A model generated the notes under the pieces. The model saw only the letters and a program-made list of their open reading frames with translations. It had not been told where the DNA came from and did not search any database. The translations under genes and the position numbers were made by a program. From Clostridiales bacterium (GTDB taxonomy: Bacteria > Bacillota > Clostridia > UBA1381), in the NCBI GenBank assembly GCA_029226975.1, contig JAQXZB010000036.1:1-64000 (forward strand): a DNA stretch of 64,000 nucleotides, in the 5' to 3' direction. Positions within the stretch are counted from its first letter, which is position 1. Each line of letters opens with the position of its first letter. This document shows, one piece after another, positions 48,339-58,166 of this stretch.

Positions 48339-49556
48339 CTATTCGATAACTACCTTGTAACCGTGACTCTTTAATGTTTTTACAACCTTTTCGCCATGCT
48401 CCTTGCCGCCAACCTCACAGGCAATGTGGATAATCGCCTCGTTGGGGTCAAGCTCCGCGCTTGAACGGTCGTACTGCACCATAACGATGTTTGCGTTTAC
48501 CTCGGACAGGCTGTGGGAAAGATGCTCCAAGCTTCCGGGAATATCGAGAAGCGTTGTGCTGAATTTAAGCTTTCTCTGTCTTGAAGCAAGACCCAGCTCG
48601 ATAATTCTCTGTATAAAGCTCACATCGATATTACCGCCCGAAAGCACACAGGCAACCTTTTTGCCCTTTACGTCAAGCTTGCCGTTTAATACCGCCGCAA
48701 GGGGAGTTGCTCCCGCCGGCTCAACAACCTGCTTTGTTCTTTCAAGAAGCAGCAGAATTGCCGCACTTATCTCCGCGTCCGAAACGGTCACAACATCGTC
48801 TACATATTTATTTATAAGCTCTATCGTATTTGTACCGGGAACCTTTACGGCGATACCGTCCGCAATGGTTGAAACGGTTTCGGTAGTGCAAAGCTTCTTT
48901 GCCTTAAAGGAGTTTGCTATTGCCGGAGCGCCCTGGGCCTGTACGCCTATGATTTTAACTCTCGGGTTAATCTGCTTAATGCAGGCAGCAACGCCCGAAA
49001 GCAGACCGCCGCCGCCCGCCGGAACAACTACCATGTCAACCGTCGGCAGATCCTCCAAAATCTCTATGCCGATTGTTCCCTGACCGGCAATGACCTCCAA
49101 ATCGTCATAGGGGTGCAGGAAGGTTGCGCCCTCCTTTTCCTGAATTTCAACAGCCTTTTTGTAAGCGTCATCGTAGCAGTCGCCGTGAAGAACGACCTTT
49201 GCGCCGTAGCCCTCGGTTGCGGAAACCTTTGCGATGGGGGTGGACTTGGGCATAACGATTGTTGCCGGAATGCCGTGTACATGGGAAGCGTATGCCACGC
49301 CCTGGGCATGGTTGCCCGCCGAGGAGGCAACGCCCATTTTTATCTCGCCTCTTTCAACAAGGGCGGCAATCTTGTTTGACGCGCCTCTTATTTTAAAGGA
49401 GCCGGTTTTTTGCTGATTTTCAAACTTGAGATACACCTCCGCGCCGGACATTGCCGAAAAGGTGGTTGATTTCTCAATCTTCGTTCTGTGAATTGTGGGG
49501 CGAAGCCTTGCCACCGCTTTTTCTATTTCCTGCAGCGCTAAATCTGCCATTTGCAT
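48339..49556 (-). CDS. ilvA: Threonine ammonia-lyase with ACT domain
   Basis: KFENQQKTGSFKIRGASNKIA, SSAGNHAQGVAYAS, VVVPAGGGGLLSGVA; C-terminal ACT. Confidence 0.93.
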   Translation of the reverse strand: MQMADLALQEIEKAVARLRPTIHRTKIEKSTTFSAMSGAEVYLKFENQQKTGSFKIRGASNKIAALVERGEIKMGVASSAGNHAQGVAYASHVHGIPATIVMPKSTPIAKVSATEGYGAKVVLHGDCYDDAYKKAVEIQEKEGATFLHPYDDLEVIAGQGTIGIEILEDLPTVDMVVVPAGGGGLLSGVAACIKQINPRVKIIGVQAQGAPAIANSFKAKKLCTTETVSTIADGIAVKVPGTNTIELINKYVDDVVTVSDAEISAAILLLLERTKQVVEPAGATPLAAVLNGKLDVKGKKVACVLSGGNIDVSFIQRIIELGLASRQRKLKFSTTLLDIPGSLEHLSHSLSEVNANIVMVQYDRSSAELDPNEAIIHIACEVGGKEHGEKVVKTLKSHGYKVVIE

Positions 49557-49712
49557 CAAATCCTTTCAGATATCATAATCCATCATATAATTATATAACA
49601 CTTCTTCGGATTTTTCAAGAGCGGATTTGAACTTTAGCGGCTTTTTTTGCATATTATATATTATTCTATCGGACTGTAAAAGCTTTTTTATCATAATTGG
49701 GAGGTTTTGGAT

Positions 49713-51563
49713 ATGTGCGGTATATGCGGTTACATCAATTTCAGGGAGGATTATACCAAAAACAAGCCACTGCACCAAAAAACGGTGCATGAAATGGCAA
49801 AAACAATGCGCATGCGCGGTCCTGACGAATGGGGTGAATACATTGACAGGGGCATCGCCTTTGCCCACACGCGCCTGTCGGTCATTGACCCCGAAAAGGG
49901 AAAGCAGCCCATGCGCCGCTGTGTAAGCGATTACGATTTTGTAATCACCTATAACGGCGAGCTGTATAACACCGAGGAGCTGCGCCGCGATTTGGAGCTT
50001 CACGGCTATCATTTCACAACCGGCTCCGACACCGAGGTGCTTTTGTACACATACATACATTACGGAGAGGAATGTGCCCAAAGACTTAACGGCATTTTTG
50101 CCTTTGCCATATATGATTCTATGCGCCGACAGGTATTTTTATGCCGCGACCGCTTCGGTATAAAGCCGCTCTTTTACGCCGGCTGCGGCGATACGATTGT
50201 ATTTGGCTCGGAGATAAAGGCTCTGTTTGCATATCCCGGCATAGAGCCGGCACTGGACAGAGAGGGACTGTGCGAGCTGTTCGGAATGAGCCCGGCGCGG
50301 ACTCAGGGCAGGGGAGTTTACAAGGGAATATGCGAGCTTCGTCCCGGCAGATTTATGATTGTGGGGAGAAGAGGTATAAAAATACGCAAATATTACGAAT
50401 TAAAAAGCCGTCCCCATACGGACAGCTATGACAAAACCATACAGACGGTAAGGGAGCTTGTGTATGACAGCATAAAAAGACAGCTTGTGTCCGATGTGCC
50501 GCTTGCGGCGTTTTTGTCGGGCGGGCTTGATTCGAGCATTGTAAGCGCGGTCGGAGCAATCGAGATGAAAAAGAAAAACAAGCGCCTTTGCACCTATTCC
50601 TTTGACTATGAGGACAATGACAGGTATTTTAAGCCCTCATCCTTTCAGCCCGACTCCGACAGCGAATGGGTTCCCAAAATGGTGGAGTTCTTCGGGACGG
50701 AGCATACAAGGCTTGTATGCCCCAACTATATTTTGACAAATTATTTAAGGGACGCACTTGTGGCAAAGGATTTGCCCGGCATGGCGGATTGCGACGCGTC
50801 GCTTATCTACTACTGCCGTCAGGTTAAAAAGCACCATACCGTTGCCTTAAGCGGCGAGGCAAGCGATGAGATTTTCGGAGGTTATCCATGGTTTCGCGAC
50901 CCGAAAGCCTTTGAAAGCCGCGCTTTTCCCTGGTGCTATGACCTTGATGTGAGAAAAAATATACTTTTGCCCGAGGTAAGAGATATCCTGGATTTGGACG
51001 GATATTATGCGCAGAGATACGAGGAATCCATATGCGAGGTCCCCGTTCTTGAGGGGGAGAGTGCCGAGGAAAAGCGCAGAAGAGAGATTTCTTATCTTAA
51101 TATAATATGGTTTATGTCAAACCTGCTTGACCGCAAGGACAGAATGAGCATGGCGGCAGGATTGGAGGTAAGAGTACCGTTTTGCGATCACAGACTGGTG
51201 GATTATGTATGGAACATACCCTGGAGCATGAAGAACAAAAATAATGTATCAAAGAATGTACTGCGGGAGGCGGCGGCAGGAATACTGCCGGAGGATGTGC
51301 GGCAAAGAAAGAAAAGCCCGTATCCCAAAACCCACAATCCCGAATATGAAAAAGCGGTAAAGGCAATGCTTGGGGAAATAATTGCCGACCCGTCCTCTCC
51401 GATTTTGGCTCTGTGCGACAAAAAGCGGCTTAAGACGCTCTTGGACGGAAGCTTTGACTATTCAAAGCCGTTTTTCGGTCAGCTTATGGCAATGCCCCAG
51501 TTTATAGGTTATATAATTCAGTTAAATTATCTGTTCGAGATATACAATCCGAGAATTTTGTGA
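49713..51563 (+). CDS. asnB: Asparagine synthase (glutamine-hydrolysing)
   Basis: MCGICGYINF (Cys2 nucleophile), TYNGELYNTEELR, LAAFLSGGLDSSIVSAV. Confidence 0.95.
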   Translation: MCGICGYINFREDYTKNKPLHQKTVHEMAKTMRMRGPDEWGEYIDRGIAFAHTRLSVIDPEKGKQPMRRCVSDYDFVITYNGELYNTEELRRDLELHGYHFTTGSDTEVLLYTYIHYGEECAQRLNGIFAFAIYDSMRRQVFLCRDRFGIKPLFYAGCGDTIVFGSEIKALFAYPGIEPALDREGLCELFGMSPARTQGRGVYKGICELRPGRFMIVGRRGIKIRKYYELKSRPHTDSYDKTIQTVRELVYDSIKRQLVSDVPLAAFLSGGLDSSIVSAVGAIEMKKKNKRLCTYSFDYEDNDRYFKPSSFQPDSDSEWVPKMVEFFGTEHTRLVCPNYILTNYLRDALVAKDLPGMADCDASLIYYCRQVKKHHTVALSGEASDEIFGGYPWFRDPKAFESRAFPWCYDLDVRKNILLPEVRDILDLDGYYAQRYEESICEVPVLEGESAEEKRRREISYLNIIWFMSNLLDRKDRMSMAAGLEVRVPFCDHRLVDYVWNIPWSMKNKNNVSKNVLREAAAGILPEDVRQRKKSPYPKTHNPEYEKAVKAMLGEIIADPSSPILALCDKKRLKTLLDGSFDYSKPFFGQLMAMPQFIGYIIQLNYLFEIYNPRIL

Positions 51564-51572
51564 AAAAAGTCC

Positions 51573-51603
51573 GAAGCGTCTGCCGCCGGCAGACGCTTCA
51601 TTA
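51573..51603 (+). terminator. Terminator after asnB
   Basis: GAAGCGTCTGCC (51573-51584) / GGCAGACGCTTC (51588-51599). Confidence 0.75.
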
Positions 51604-51644
51604 TATTGATAGGGGGGAATTCTTTCGTAAAAAAGAAATTCCAC

Positions 51645-51667
51645 AATGACATTTAGTGAATGTCATT
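51645..51667. promoter_or_regulatory. Candidate operator palindrome upstream of XRE gene
   Basis: AATGACATT (51645-51653) / AATGTCATT (51659-51667). Confidence 0.45.
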
Positions 51668-51735
51668 ATACGATTATTATAGCATATAATAATTCAAAAA
51701 ACAAGTATAAAATGTCAAAATTAGGAGAAATTTTT

Positions 51736-51981
51736 ATGTTTAAAAACAGAGCCGCGGACGGACGAAACAATATCTGCGGAAAAAGAGTAGCAACATTAAG
51801 GAAAGGGTTAAAAATATCCCAGCGCGCCCTGGCGGACAAGCTTCAGCTTATGGGGATAGACGTGGACAAAAACGCAATACAGCGCATTGAATGCGGAAAG
51901 CGGTTTGTTACGGACATTGAGGCTGTGGCGCTTGCGGATATTTTCGGCATAAGCCTTGACGTGCTTTTAAGGGGCGAATAG
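51736..51981 (+). CDS. XRE-family HTH regulator (copy 1)
   Basis: GKRVATLRKGLKISQRALADKLQLMGIDVDKNAIQRIECGKRFVTDIEAVALADIFGIS. Confidence 0.9.
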   Translation: MFKNRAADGRNNICGKRVATLRKGLKISQRALADKLQLMGIDVDKNAIQRIECGKRFVTDIEAVALADIFGISLDVLLRGE

Positions 51982-51996
51982 ATAGGGGTATTTGTT

Positions 51997-52245
51997 ATGA
52001 AACAACGAACTGAACTCGGAGGAAAAAATCTGATAGGCGAAAGGCTTAAAAAGCTTCGCGATACAAGGAATTTTTCACAGCGTGACTTGGCGCGGGAATT
52101 GCAGCTTATCGGAATGGATATGGATAAAAATGTAATTACGAGAATTGAAACAAACAAAAGGTATGTGACGGATTTTGAACTTCGGGCAATAAAGAAAATA
52201 TTTAATGTAAGCTATGATTATCTGATTGACGGCGAATTGCGCTGA
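51997..52245 (+). CDS. XRE-family HTH regulator (copy 2, paralogue of previous)
   Basis: GERLKKLRDTRNFSQRDLARELQLIGMDMDKNVITRIETNKRYVTDFELRAIKKIFNVS. Confidence 0.9.
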   Translation: MKQRTELGGKNLIGERLKKLRDTRNFSQRDLARELQLIGMDMDKNVITRIETNKRYVTDFELRAIKKIFNVSYDYLIDGELR

Positions 52246-52271
52246 AAATATTATATTGTGAGGTGACAGTT

Positions 52272-52454
52272 ATGAGCAATACAATAAAAATCAAAAAAAG
52301 AGGAGATGACGGATACAGGGTTATATCCGTAAGAATTAAGGAGGGCGTATTAAGTAAAATTGACTCCTTAGCCGCCCAAAGCAACTATTCAAGGAATGAG
52401 CTGATAAATATTCTGATCGAAAGCTCGGTTGAAAATGTCGAAATTGAGGAATAA
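52272..52454 (+). CDS. Ribbon-helix-helix (CopG-like) small protein
   Basis: YRVISVRIKEGVLSKIDSLAAQSNYSRNELINILIESSVENVEIEE. Confidence 0.8.
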   Translation: MSNTIKIKKRGDDGYRVISVRIKEGVLSKIDSLAAQSNYSRNELINILIESSVENVEIEE

Positions 52455-52471
52455 AGCGGTTTTGCGGACAG

Positions 52472-52585
52472 GGAGAAATTTTTATGTTTAAAAACAGAGC
52501 CGCAGACGGACGAAACGGCAGTCATAAGGCGGTAAATGTAATTTTTCATATTTCATGGCTCGTGTCAACACAAATCATGAATTGA
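52472..52585 (+). pseudogene. Truncated duplicate of the start of XRE copy 1
   Basis: 52472-52516 matches 51724-51768 at 44/45 positions (RBS plus MFKNRAADGRN), then 22 unrelated codons to a stop. Confidence 0.75.
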
Positions 52586-53446
52586 TGCGCGGTAGCGGGA
52601 GGGCGATAGCTTTTGGGCGTCCTTGAAGCATTTTGAAAAATAGAAGGGGTTGGAAAAACCGCAGCTTCGGGATATTTCCTCAATGCTCATGTTGGTGCCT
52701 ATGAGCATTTCCTTCGCGCAAAACAGCCGCTGTTCCATGAGAAAATCGCGGACGCTTTTTTTCATGCCGTTTTTAAACATCACTCCGAAATACTTGGGCG
52801 AAAGCCCGTATTTTTTTGCAAGCATGGGCGTTGTTATGTCCATGGTATAGTTCTCTTTTATATATTCCGCCGCATAGAGTACCTTTGGGTGAATAGGCTC
52901 TATGCTGTCGGCGGCGTTTACGGTGCAGATGCGGTGCAGTATCTCAAAAAATGCAGACTTCAATAAAAGCTTTGAGTTTTTAATATACGCATGGTAACAG
53001 CGCGAAAAAACCGGCGCAAGCGACGGCATATCGGGCATATAACAGGGTATGGAAACATCGTCCGGCTCCGGTGTGGGTCTTGTCTTTAAAAATTCAAGCC
53101 ATTTTTGATGCTCCGGGGTCGGGTAGGGATGCAGATACGCGTTCTCGGCGCTGAAGTCATATTCCGGGTCGGGCTTTGTCCAATCGAAGTGTATGCAGTG
53201 AGTGCGAAAGCCGTCCTCGGCATTTACCGTAATGTGGCTGTCAATCCCCGGCCGTATCAAAAACAAATCATATTTTTTCAGTCTGTAATAAGAGCCGTTG
53301 CTGTGCATATCCACGCCGCCCTCCATAACATACATAAATTCAAAATCATATATTATACGTTTGTTTTCCGCATAGGAATAGGCGGGCTTGTAATTGTTCA
53401 CAAATCTGATATAGGGCTCTGTATCGCAAAGCTTCATAAAAATCAC
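52565..53446 (-). CDS. AraC-family transcriptional regulator
   Basis: N-terminal cupin-like region; YGLSPKYFGVMFKNGMKKSVRDFLMEQRLFCAKEMLIGTNMSIEEISRSCGFSNPFYFSKCFKDAQKLSPSRYR. Confidence 0.93.
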   Translation of the reverse strand: MIFMKLCDTEPYIRFVNNYKPAYSYAENKRIIYDFEFMYVMEGGVDMHSNGSYYRLKKYDLFLIRPGIDSHITVNAEDGFRTHCIHFDWTKPDPEYDFSAENAYLHPYPTPEHQKWLEFLKTRPTPEPDDVSIPCYMPDMPSLAPVFSRCYHAYIKNSKLLLKSAFFEILHRICTVNAADSIEPIHPKVLYAAEYIKENYTMDITTPMLAKKYGLSPKYFGVMFKNGMKKSVRDFLMEQRLFCAKEMLIGTNMSIEEISRSCGFSNPFYFSKCFKDAQKLSPSRYRASIHDLC

Positions 53447-53583
53447 CTTCCCATGTCATTATACCCCCAAAAGCTTTAAAAGTCAAGCAAATAACCGTTC
53501 CGATTTATATATTTTCCGTACTTTGTTTATAGACAAATTCCGTATATGGTGTATAATGGACATATCAAAAAGGAGGAACGAAC

Positions 53584-55764
53584 ATGATTAAAGACGCAAA
53601 ATGGATAGGCCGCGATATGGGCGAGATCTGTCCGGAATTTATAAGACGCTTTTTAGTGAAAAAGCCCGTAAAACATGCGGTAATGACCGTAACCGCCACA
53701 GGCGTGTACGAAGCGCGCATAAACGGGGAAAGGGTCGGCAATTTCTTTTTGGCGCCGGGGTGTACGGCGTACCAAAAACGGCTTCAGTATCAGGAATATG
53801 ACATAACCGATATGCTGTTTGGGGAAAATGAAATAGCCATAATTTTGGGCAAGGGCTGGCACAGGAGCAGAATAAGCGCGAATGACTTGCAGGTAAACAG
53901 TACGCCCGGGGCCGTTATTGCGGAAATTGCCGTTACATATCAAGACGGCGAAAGCGAAAGGATAATAACCGACGAGGCTTGGACGGTAAGGGAAAGCCCG
54001 GTGCGCTTTTCGGATATTTACGACGGCGAGGTCTGCGACAATTCCCGGGCATACGATGAGGAAAAAAATGTTGAAATTCTCGATATTTCAAAGGATATGC
54101 TTATTCCCCAGGAGGGTGAAATTGTGTGCGCTCATGAGCGCATAAGCCCTGTGAAAATTTTTGTTACGCCGAAAAACGAAAGAGTATTGGATTTCGGGCA
54201 AAATCTTGCCGGATATGTGGAAATTGAGCTTGACGCAAGAGCCGGTGACGTGATTGAGCTTTCATGTGCGGAGATATTGGACAGTGACGGGAATTTCTAT
54301 ACCGATAACTACAGAAGTGCAAAATCAAAATACAAATATATCTGCGGTGAGGGACATCAGACTTGCAGACCGTATTTTACATTCTTCGGATTTCGCTATA
54401 TACGCTTGGACAGCTTCCCCGGTGAGCCGGATTTAAAGCATATACACGCGGCGGCGGTTTATTCCGATATGCGCCGTACGGGCTTTATCGAATGTTCGGA
54501 TTTAAGGATAAACAAGCTGTTTTTAAACACCCTTTGGTCACAGCGTTCAAACTTCATCGACATACCCACCGACTGCCCTCAGCGTGACGAGAGAATGGGC
54601 TGGACGGGTGATGCGCAGGTGTTCGCCCTTACGGCGGGATATAACTATGACGTTTTGAAATTTTTCAAAAAATGGCTTGGGGATTTAAGAGCGGAGCAGA
54701 GAGCCGACGGTTCGGTACCGAGCATTATACCTAATTTCTGGAAGAAAAACATTACAGAGGACTGGGGTTATTCAAGCACCGCATGGGGCGAGGCGGCTGT
54801 GGTTATTCCGTATCAAATGTATCGGCTCTACGGCGATAAGAGCATACTTGAAGAAAGCTTTGAGAGCATGAAAAAATGGGTCGAGTACATGAGAAATGAC
54901 AGTATAGACGAATATTTATGGACCTATGACACCTCTGACGAAAGCAAAAAAGAAAAGCATTTCGGCGACTGGCTGGGTTTGGACGCGCCCTATGGCAGCT
55001 ACAAGGGAAGCAGTGACCCCAATTTCATCGCAAGCGCATTTTATGCCTATTCAACAAGCCTGCTCATAAAGGCGGGAAAGGCGATAGGGCGTGATGTGAG
55101 CGAATATGAGGAGCTTTACGGAAACATTGTAAAAACCTTTAAAGAACGCTTCCATGAATACAAAACACAGACGGAGTATGTGCTGGCGCTTTATATGGGT
55201 CTTGCAAATGATACCGCTGCTGCCGGGCTTGACAAAATGATACGGGAAAACGGAAACAAGCTTCAGACCGGCTTTGTGGGAACGCCTTATCTTCTGCACG
55301 CTTTAAGCGGAAACGGATACACCGAAACCGCCTACAGCCTGCTTTTGCAGGAGGAATACCCCTCATGGCTTTACGAGGTAACTCATGGAGCAACAACCAT
55401 TTGGGAGCATTGGGACGGTATACGCGATGACGGGACAATATGGAGTGCGGATATGAATTCCTATAACCATTACGCCTACGGCTCGGTAATCGACTGGATT
55501 TACACCGTTGCGGCGGGAATTAGGACCGATGAGGAATATCCGGGCTTTGAAAGAGCCGTAATTGCGCCCAAGCCCGACAGGAGAGTGGGCAGCCTTAAGG
55601 TGTCCTTTGACAGCCGACAGGGAAAAATAACCTCGGCATGGACTGTCGAGGGAGATAATGTCAGATATGAAATAACCGTTCCCGTCAGGTCAAAAATCAT
55701 CATAGACGGGAATGAACATGACGTTTTGCCGGGAAGCTATGTTCTTTGGGGAAAACTCGCTTAA
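53584..55764 (+). CDS. Alpha-L-rhamnosidase, GH78-like
   Basis: YEARINGERVGNFFLAPGCTAYQKRLQYQEYDITDML, IDIPTDCPQRDERMGWTGDAQVFALTAGYNYD, GATTIWEHWDG, NHYAYGSVIDWIYTVAAGI. Confidence 0.93.
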   Translation: MIKDAKWIGRDMGEICPEFIRRFLVKKPVKHAVMTVTATGVYEARINGERVGNFFLAPGCTAYQKRLQYQEYDITDMLFGENEIAIILGKGWHRSRISANDLQVNSTPGAVIAEIAVTYQDGESERIITDEAWTVRESPVRFSDIYDGEVCDNSRAYDEEKNVEILDISKDMLIPQEGEIVCAHERISPVKIFVTPKNERVLDFGQNLAGYVEIELDARAGDVIELSCAEILDSDGNFYTDNYRSAKSKYKYICGEGHQTCRPYFTFFGFRYIRLDSFPGEPDLKHIHAAAVYSDMRRTGFIECSDLRINKLFLNTLWSQRSNFIDIPTDCPQRDERMGWTGDAQVFALTAGYNYDVLKFFKKWLGDLRAEQRADGSVPSIIPNFWKKNITEDWGYSSTAWGEAAVVIPYQMYRLYGDKSILEESFESMKKWVEYMRNDSIDEYLWTYDTSDESKKEKHFGDWLGLDAPYGSYKGSSDPNFIASAFYAYSTSLLIKAGKAIGRDVSEYEELYGNIVKTFKERFHEYKTQTEYVLALYMGLANDTAAAGLDKMIRENGNKLQTGFVGTPYLLHALSGNGYTETAYSLLLQEEYPSWLYEVTHGATTIWEHWDGIRDDGTIWSADMNSYNHYAYGSVIDWIYTVAAGIRTDEEYPGFERAVIAPKPDRRVGSLKVSFDSRQGKITSAWTVEGDNVRYEITVPVRSKIIIDGNEHDVLPGSYVLWGKLA

Positions 55765-56561
55765 TTGCGGTTTTTCCCCATAAAAACGCATATGATAAGG
55801 GTTAATACCCCGATAAGTACAATCGTTCCGCCGGGACGGAGATTAAGATAAAAGGACAAAACAAGACCCAAAACCGTGAAGGCTTCGGCAAATATAACCG
55901 ATGCCGTCATGGTTTTTTTGTAGCTTTTTCCCATGGTCATGGCGCAGGCGACCGGGATTACCAGAAGCGATGAAATCATCAAAGCGCCCACAACTCTTGC
56001 CGATACGGACACCGTAACGGCGGTAAGAAGCATTAAAATCATGTTTATGGGCTTTACTGGAACGCCCGATAAAGCCGCCGCCTCCTCGTCAAAGGCGATA
56101 AAGAACAACTCCTTGTAAAGAAGCATCGACACCGAAATTACCGCAATGCCCAGTCCTATGGTCAGATACAGCTCAAAATCGGAAATTGCCACAATGGAGC
56201 CGAACATAAAGCTGTTTAAATTAACCGAACCGCTTATAAAGCCCGAAAGCACCGCCGTTAAGCCAATTCCGGCAGACATGACGATAACCGTCGCAATCTC
56301 CGAATAACTTTTAAAAACCCGGCGCATGGTTTCAATGCTCACTACCGCGAGGATTGAAAACACAACCGCGCCTATGACGGGATTTATGCCAAGCATCAGC
56401 CCTGCCGCAACACCGGCAAGCGCCGAATGTGAGGTGGCGTCCCCGATGGCGGAAAGGCGCTTTAGGACAAGGGAAATGCCTATGCAGGGCGAAATCAGCC
56501 CGATAAGCACCGCCACAATAAATGCGCGGCGCATGAAATCATAAGAAAAAATACTAAGCAT
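55761..56561 (-). CDS. Metal (Zn/Mn-type) ABC transporter permease
   Basis: SPCIGISLVLKRLSAIGDATSHSALAGVAAGLMLG; ABC-3 family. Confidence 0.9.
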   Translation of the reverse strand: MLSIFSYDFMRRAFIVAVLIGLISPCIGISLVLKRLSAIGDATSHSALAGVAAGLMLGINPVIGAVVFSILAVVSIETMRRVFKSYSEIATVIVMSAGIGLTAVLSGFISGSVNLNSFMFGSIVAISDFELYLTIGLGIAVISVSMLLYKELFFIAFDEEAAALSGVPVKPINMILMLLTAVTVSVSARVVGALMISSLLVIPVACAMTMGKSYKKTMTASVIFAEAFTVLGLVLSFYLNLRPGGTIVLIGVLTLIICVFMGKNRN

Positions 56562-57291
56562 GGTGATGACCTCTCTTTCCCGCGTAAAGCTGATTTATCT
56601 GCTCTAAGGTAAGCTCGTTTCGGTTTACAAGCTCGCCGTTGCCATGGGAGCAGAAAATAAGCAGACGGCTTGCCGCCTCCACCAGGGCGGGGGTGTCGTG
56701 GTTTGTCATTATGATGGTAAGTCCGTCATTGTTAAGCTTTTTTATAAGCTCGTTTATCTCGCATACCGATTGAGCGTCAATCCCCACCGTCGGTTCGTCC
56801 ATCAAAATCAGCTCCGGCGCGGAAACAAGTGCGCGGGCAATAAACACCCGCTGCTGCTGTCCGCCGGAAAGTCTGCCGATAAGGCGGTTTTCGCTTCCGC
56901 CCATGCCCACCTGCTCGATTACCTCCCGCGCGCGCTTTTTGTCCGCGGCGCGAAAGGGCCTCATAAGATGGCGGCGTGAATATAAATTCGCCGTTACTAC
57001 CTCCTCCACCGTTGCCGGAAAGGCGGCGTTAAAGGAAGCGGCGCGCTGGGGTACATAGCCTATTTTGGCATGGTCAATGCCGGTTTTTATATCAGTGCCG
57101 AACAGCTCAATGCTGCCGCGCTCAAGGGGCAAAAGCCCCAAAATCAGCTTCATAAGTGTGGACTTTCCGGCTCCGTTGGAGCCTATAATGCCCAGAAAAT
57201 CACCCTTATTTACGGTAAAATTAACATCCCGCAAAACCGAGGTGTCACTGTAATCAAAGCATAAATCCTTAACCTTTAAAATTTCCTTCAA
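56554..57291 (-). CDS. Metal ABC transporter ATP-binding protein
   Basis: GSNGAGKSTLMKLILGLL, LSGGQQQRVFIARALVSAPELILMDEPTVGID. Confidence 0.93.
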   Translation of the reverse strand: MKEILKVKDLCFDYSDTSVLRDVNFTVNKGDFLGIIGSNGAGKSTLMKLILGLLPLERGSIELFGTDIKTGIDHAKIGYVPQRAASFNAAFPATVEEVVTANLYSRRHLMRPFRAADKKRAREVIEQVGMGGSENRLIGRLSGGQQQRVFIARALVSAPELILMDEPTVGIDAQSVCEINELIKKLNNDGLTIIMTNHDTPALVEAASRLLIFCSHGNGELVNRNELTLEQINQLYAGKRGHHHA

Positions 57292-57302
57292 AATAAATTC
57301 TC

Positions 57303-58166
57303 CTATTCAAGCGCGGTTTCAAGCTGCGTAAGATTTTCCTCCATAACCGTAAAATAATCCCGGTCTTGGGTATCGTACTCAAAGGTCGAAAGGGTAAGCA
57401 ACTGTGCGCCCGTTTCCCTGGCAAGACTATCCATCACTTTATTGCTCTCGCCGCTTTCGGCAAAGATGTATTTTATGCCCTCAGAGCGTATAAAATCCGC
57501 TGTCTGAGCCATTGCCGCCGCACTCGGGTCGCTTTCGCCGCCCATGCCCTCAACGGCTGTCTGCTCAATGCCCAAATAATCGCACAGATACCCGAACGCA
57601 CCATGGGATACCACCAAATGACGGGTATTGATTTTTCCTTTAAGCTCCTCGTATTTTTCCGTAAGCGCCCGCATTTTATCGGCGGCATTGTTATAGTTTT
57701 GCGTATAATAATCGTTGTTGTCGGGGTCTGCGGCGCAGAGCGTATCAGCTATGGTTTTAAGCTGTGACATGGCATTATCGGGCGAGAGCCAGACATGGGG
57801 GTCGCCGTTTTTAATTTCTATGCCATGGGCGGTATCCGCAACACAGGCTCCGCTTTTTTGGGCCTCATCGGCTATATCGTTTATATAATCGTCAATGCCG
57901 CTTTTGCAGCGTATAAGAACATCGGCTTGATACACCTGCGCCGCGTCCTTTGCGGTGGGCTCGTAATCGTGAGGCTCCGCACCGGCGGGAAGCAGATTTA
58001 TAACCTCCGCTCTATCCCCGGCAACGGCGCGCGTCAAATCATACATTGCATAAAATGAGGTGTATACCTTTATTTTGCCGTTATCCGGCGCGGTTTTGGG
58101 CGCACAGCCCGAAAACAGCATGAGAACGGCTGTCATTATCGGTAAAAGTATTTTATTTCGCATCAT
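57303..58166 (-). CDS. Metal ABC transporter substrate-binding lipoprotein (ZnuA-like)
   Basis: LFSGCAPK lipobox, GAEPHDYEPTAKD, DPHVWLSPDNA, VVSHGAFGYLCDYLG, IFAESGESNKVMD. Confidence 0.92.
   Translation of the reverse strand: MMRNKILLPIMTAVLMLFSGCAPKTAPDNGKIKVYTSFYAMYDLTRAVAGDRAEVINLLPAGAEPHDYEPTAKDAAQVYQADVLIRCKSGIDDYINDIADEAQKSGACVADTAHGIEIKNGDPHVWLSPDNAMSQLKTIADTLCAADPDNNDYYTQNYNNAADKMRALTEKYEELKGKINTRHLVVSHGAFGYLCDYLGIEQTAVEGMGGESDPSAAAMAQTADFIRSEGIKYIFAESGESNKVMDSLARETGAQLLTLSTFEYDTQDRDYFTVMEENLTQLETALE

Noticed and set aside
48403-49083. 226-aa plus-strand ORF
   Set aside because: Antisense to threonine ammonia-lyase; shadow ORF.
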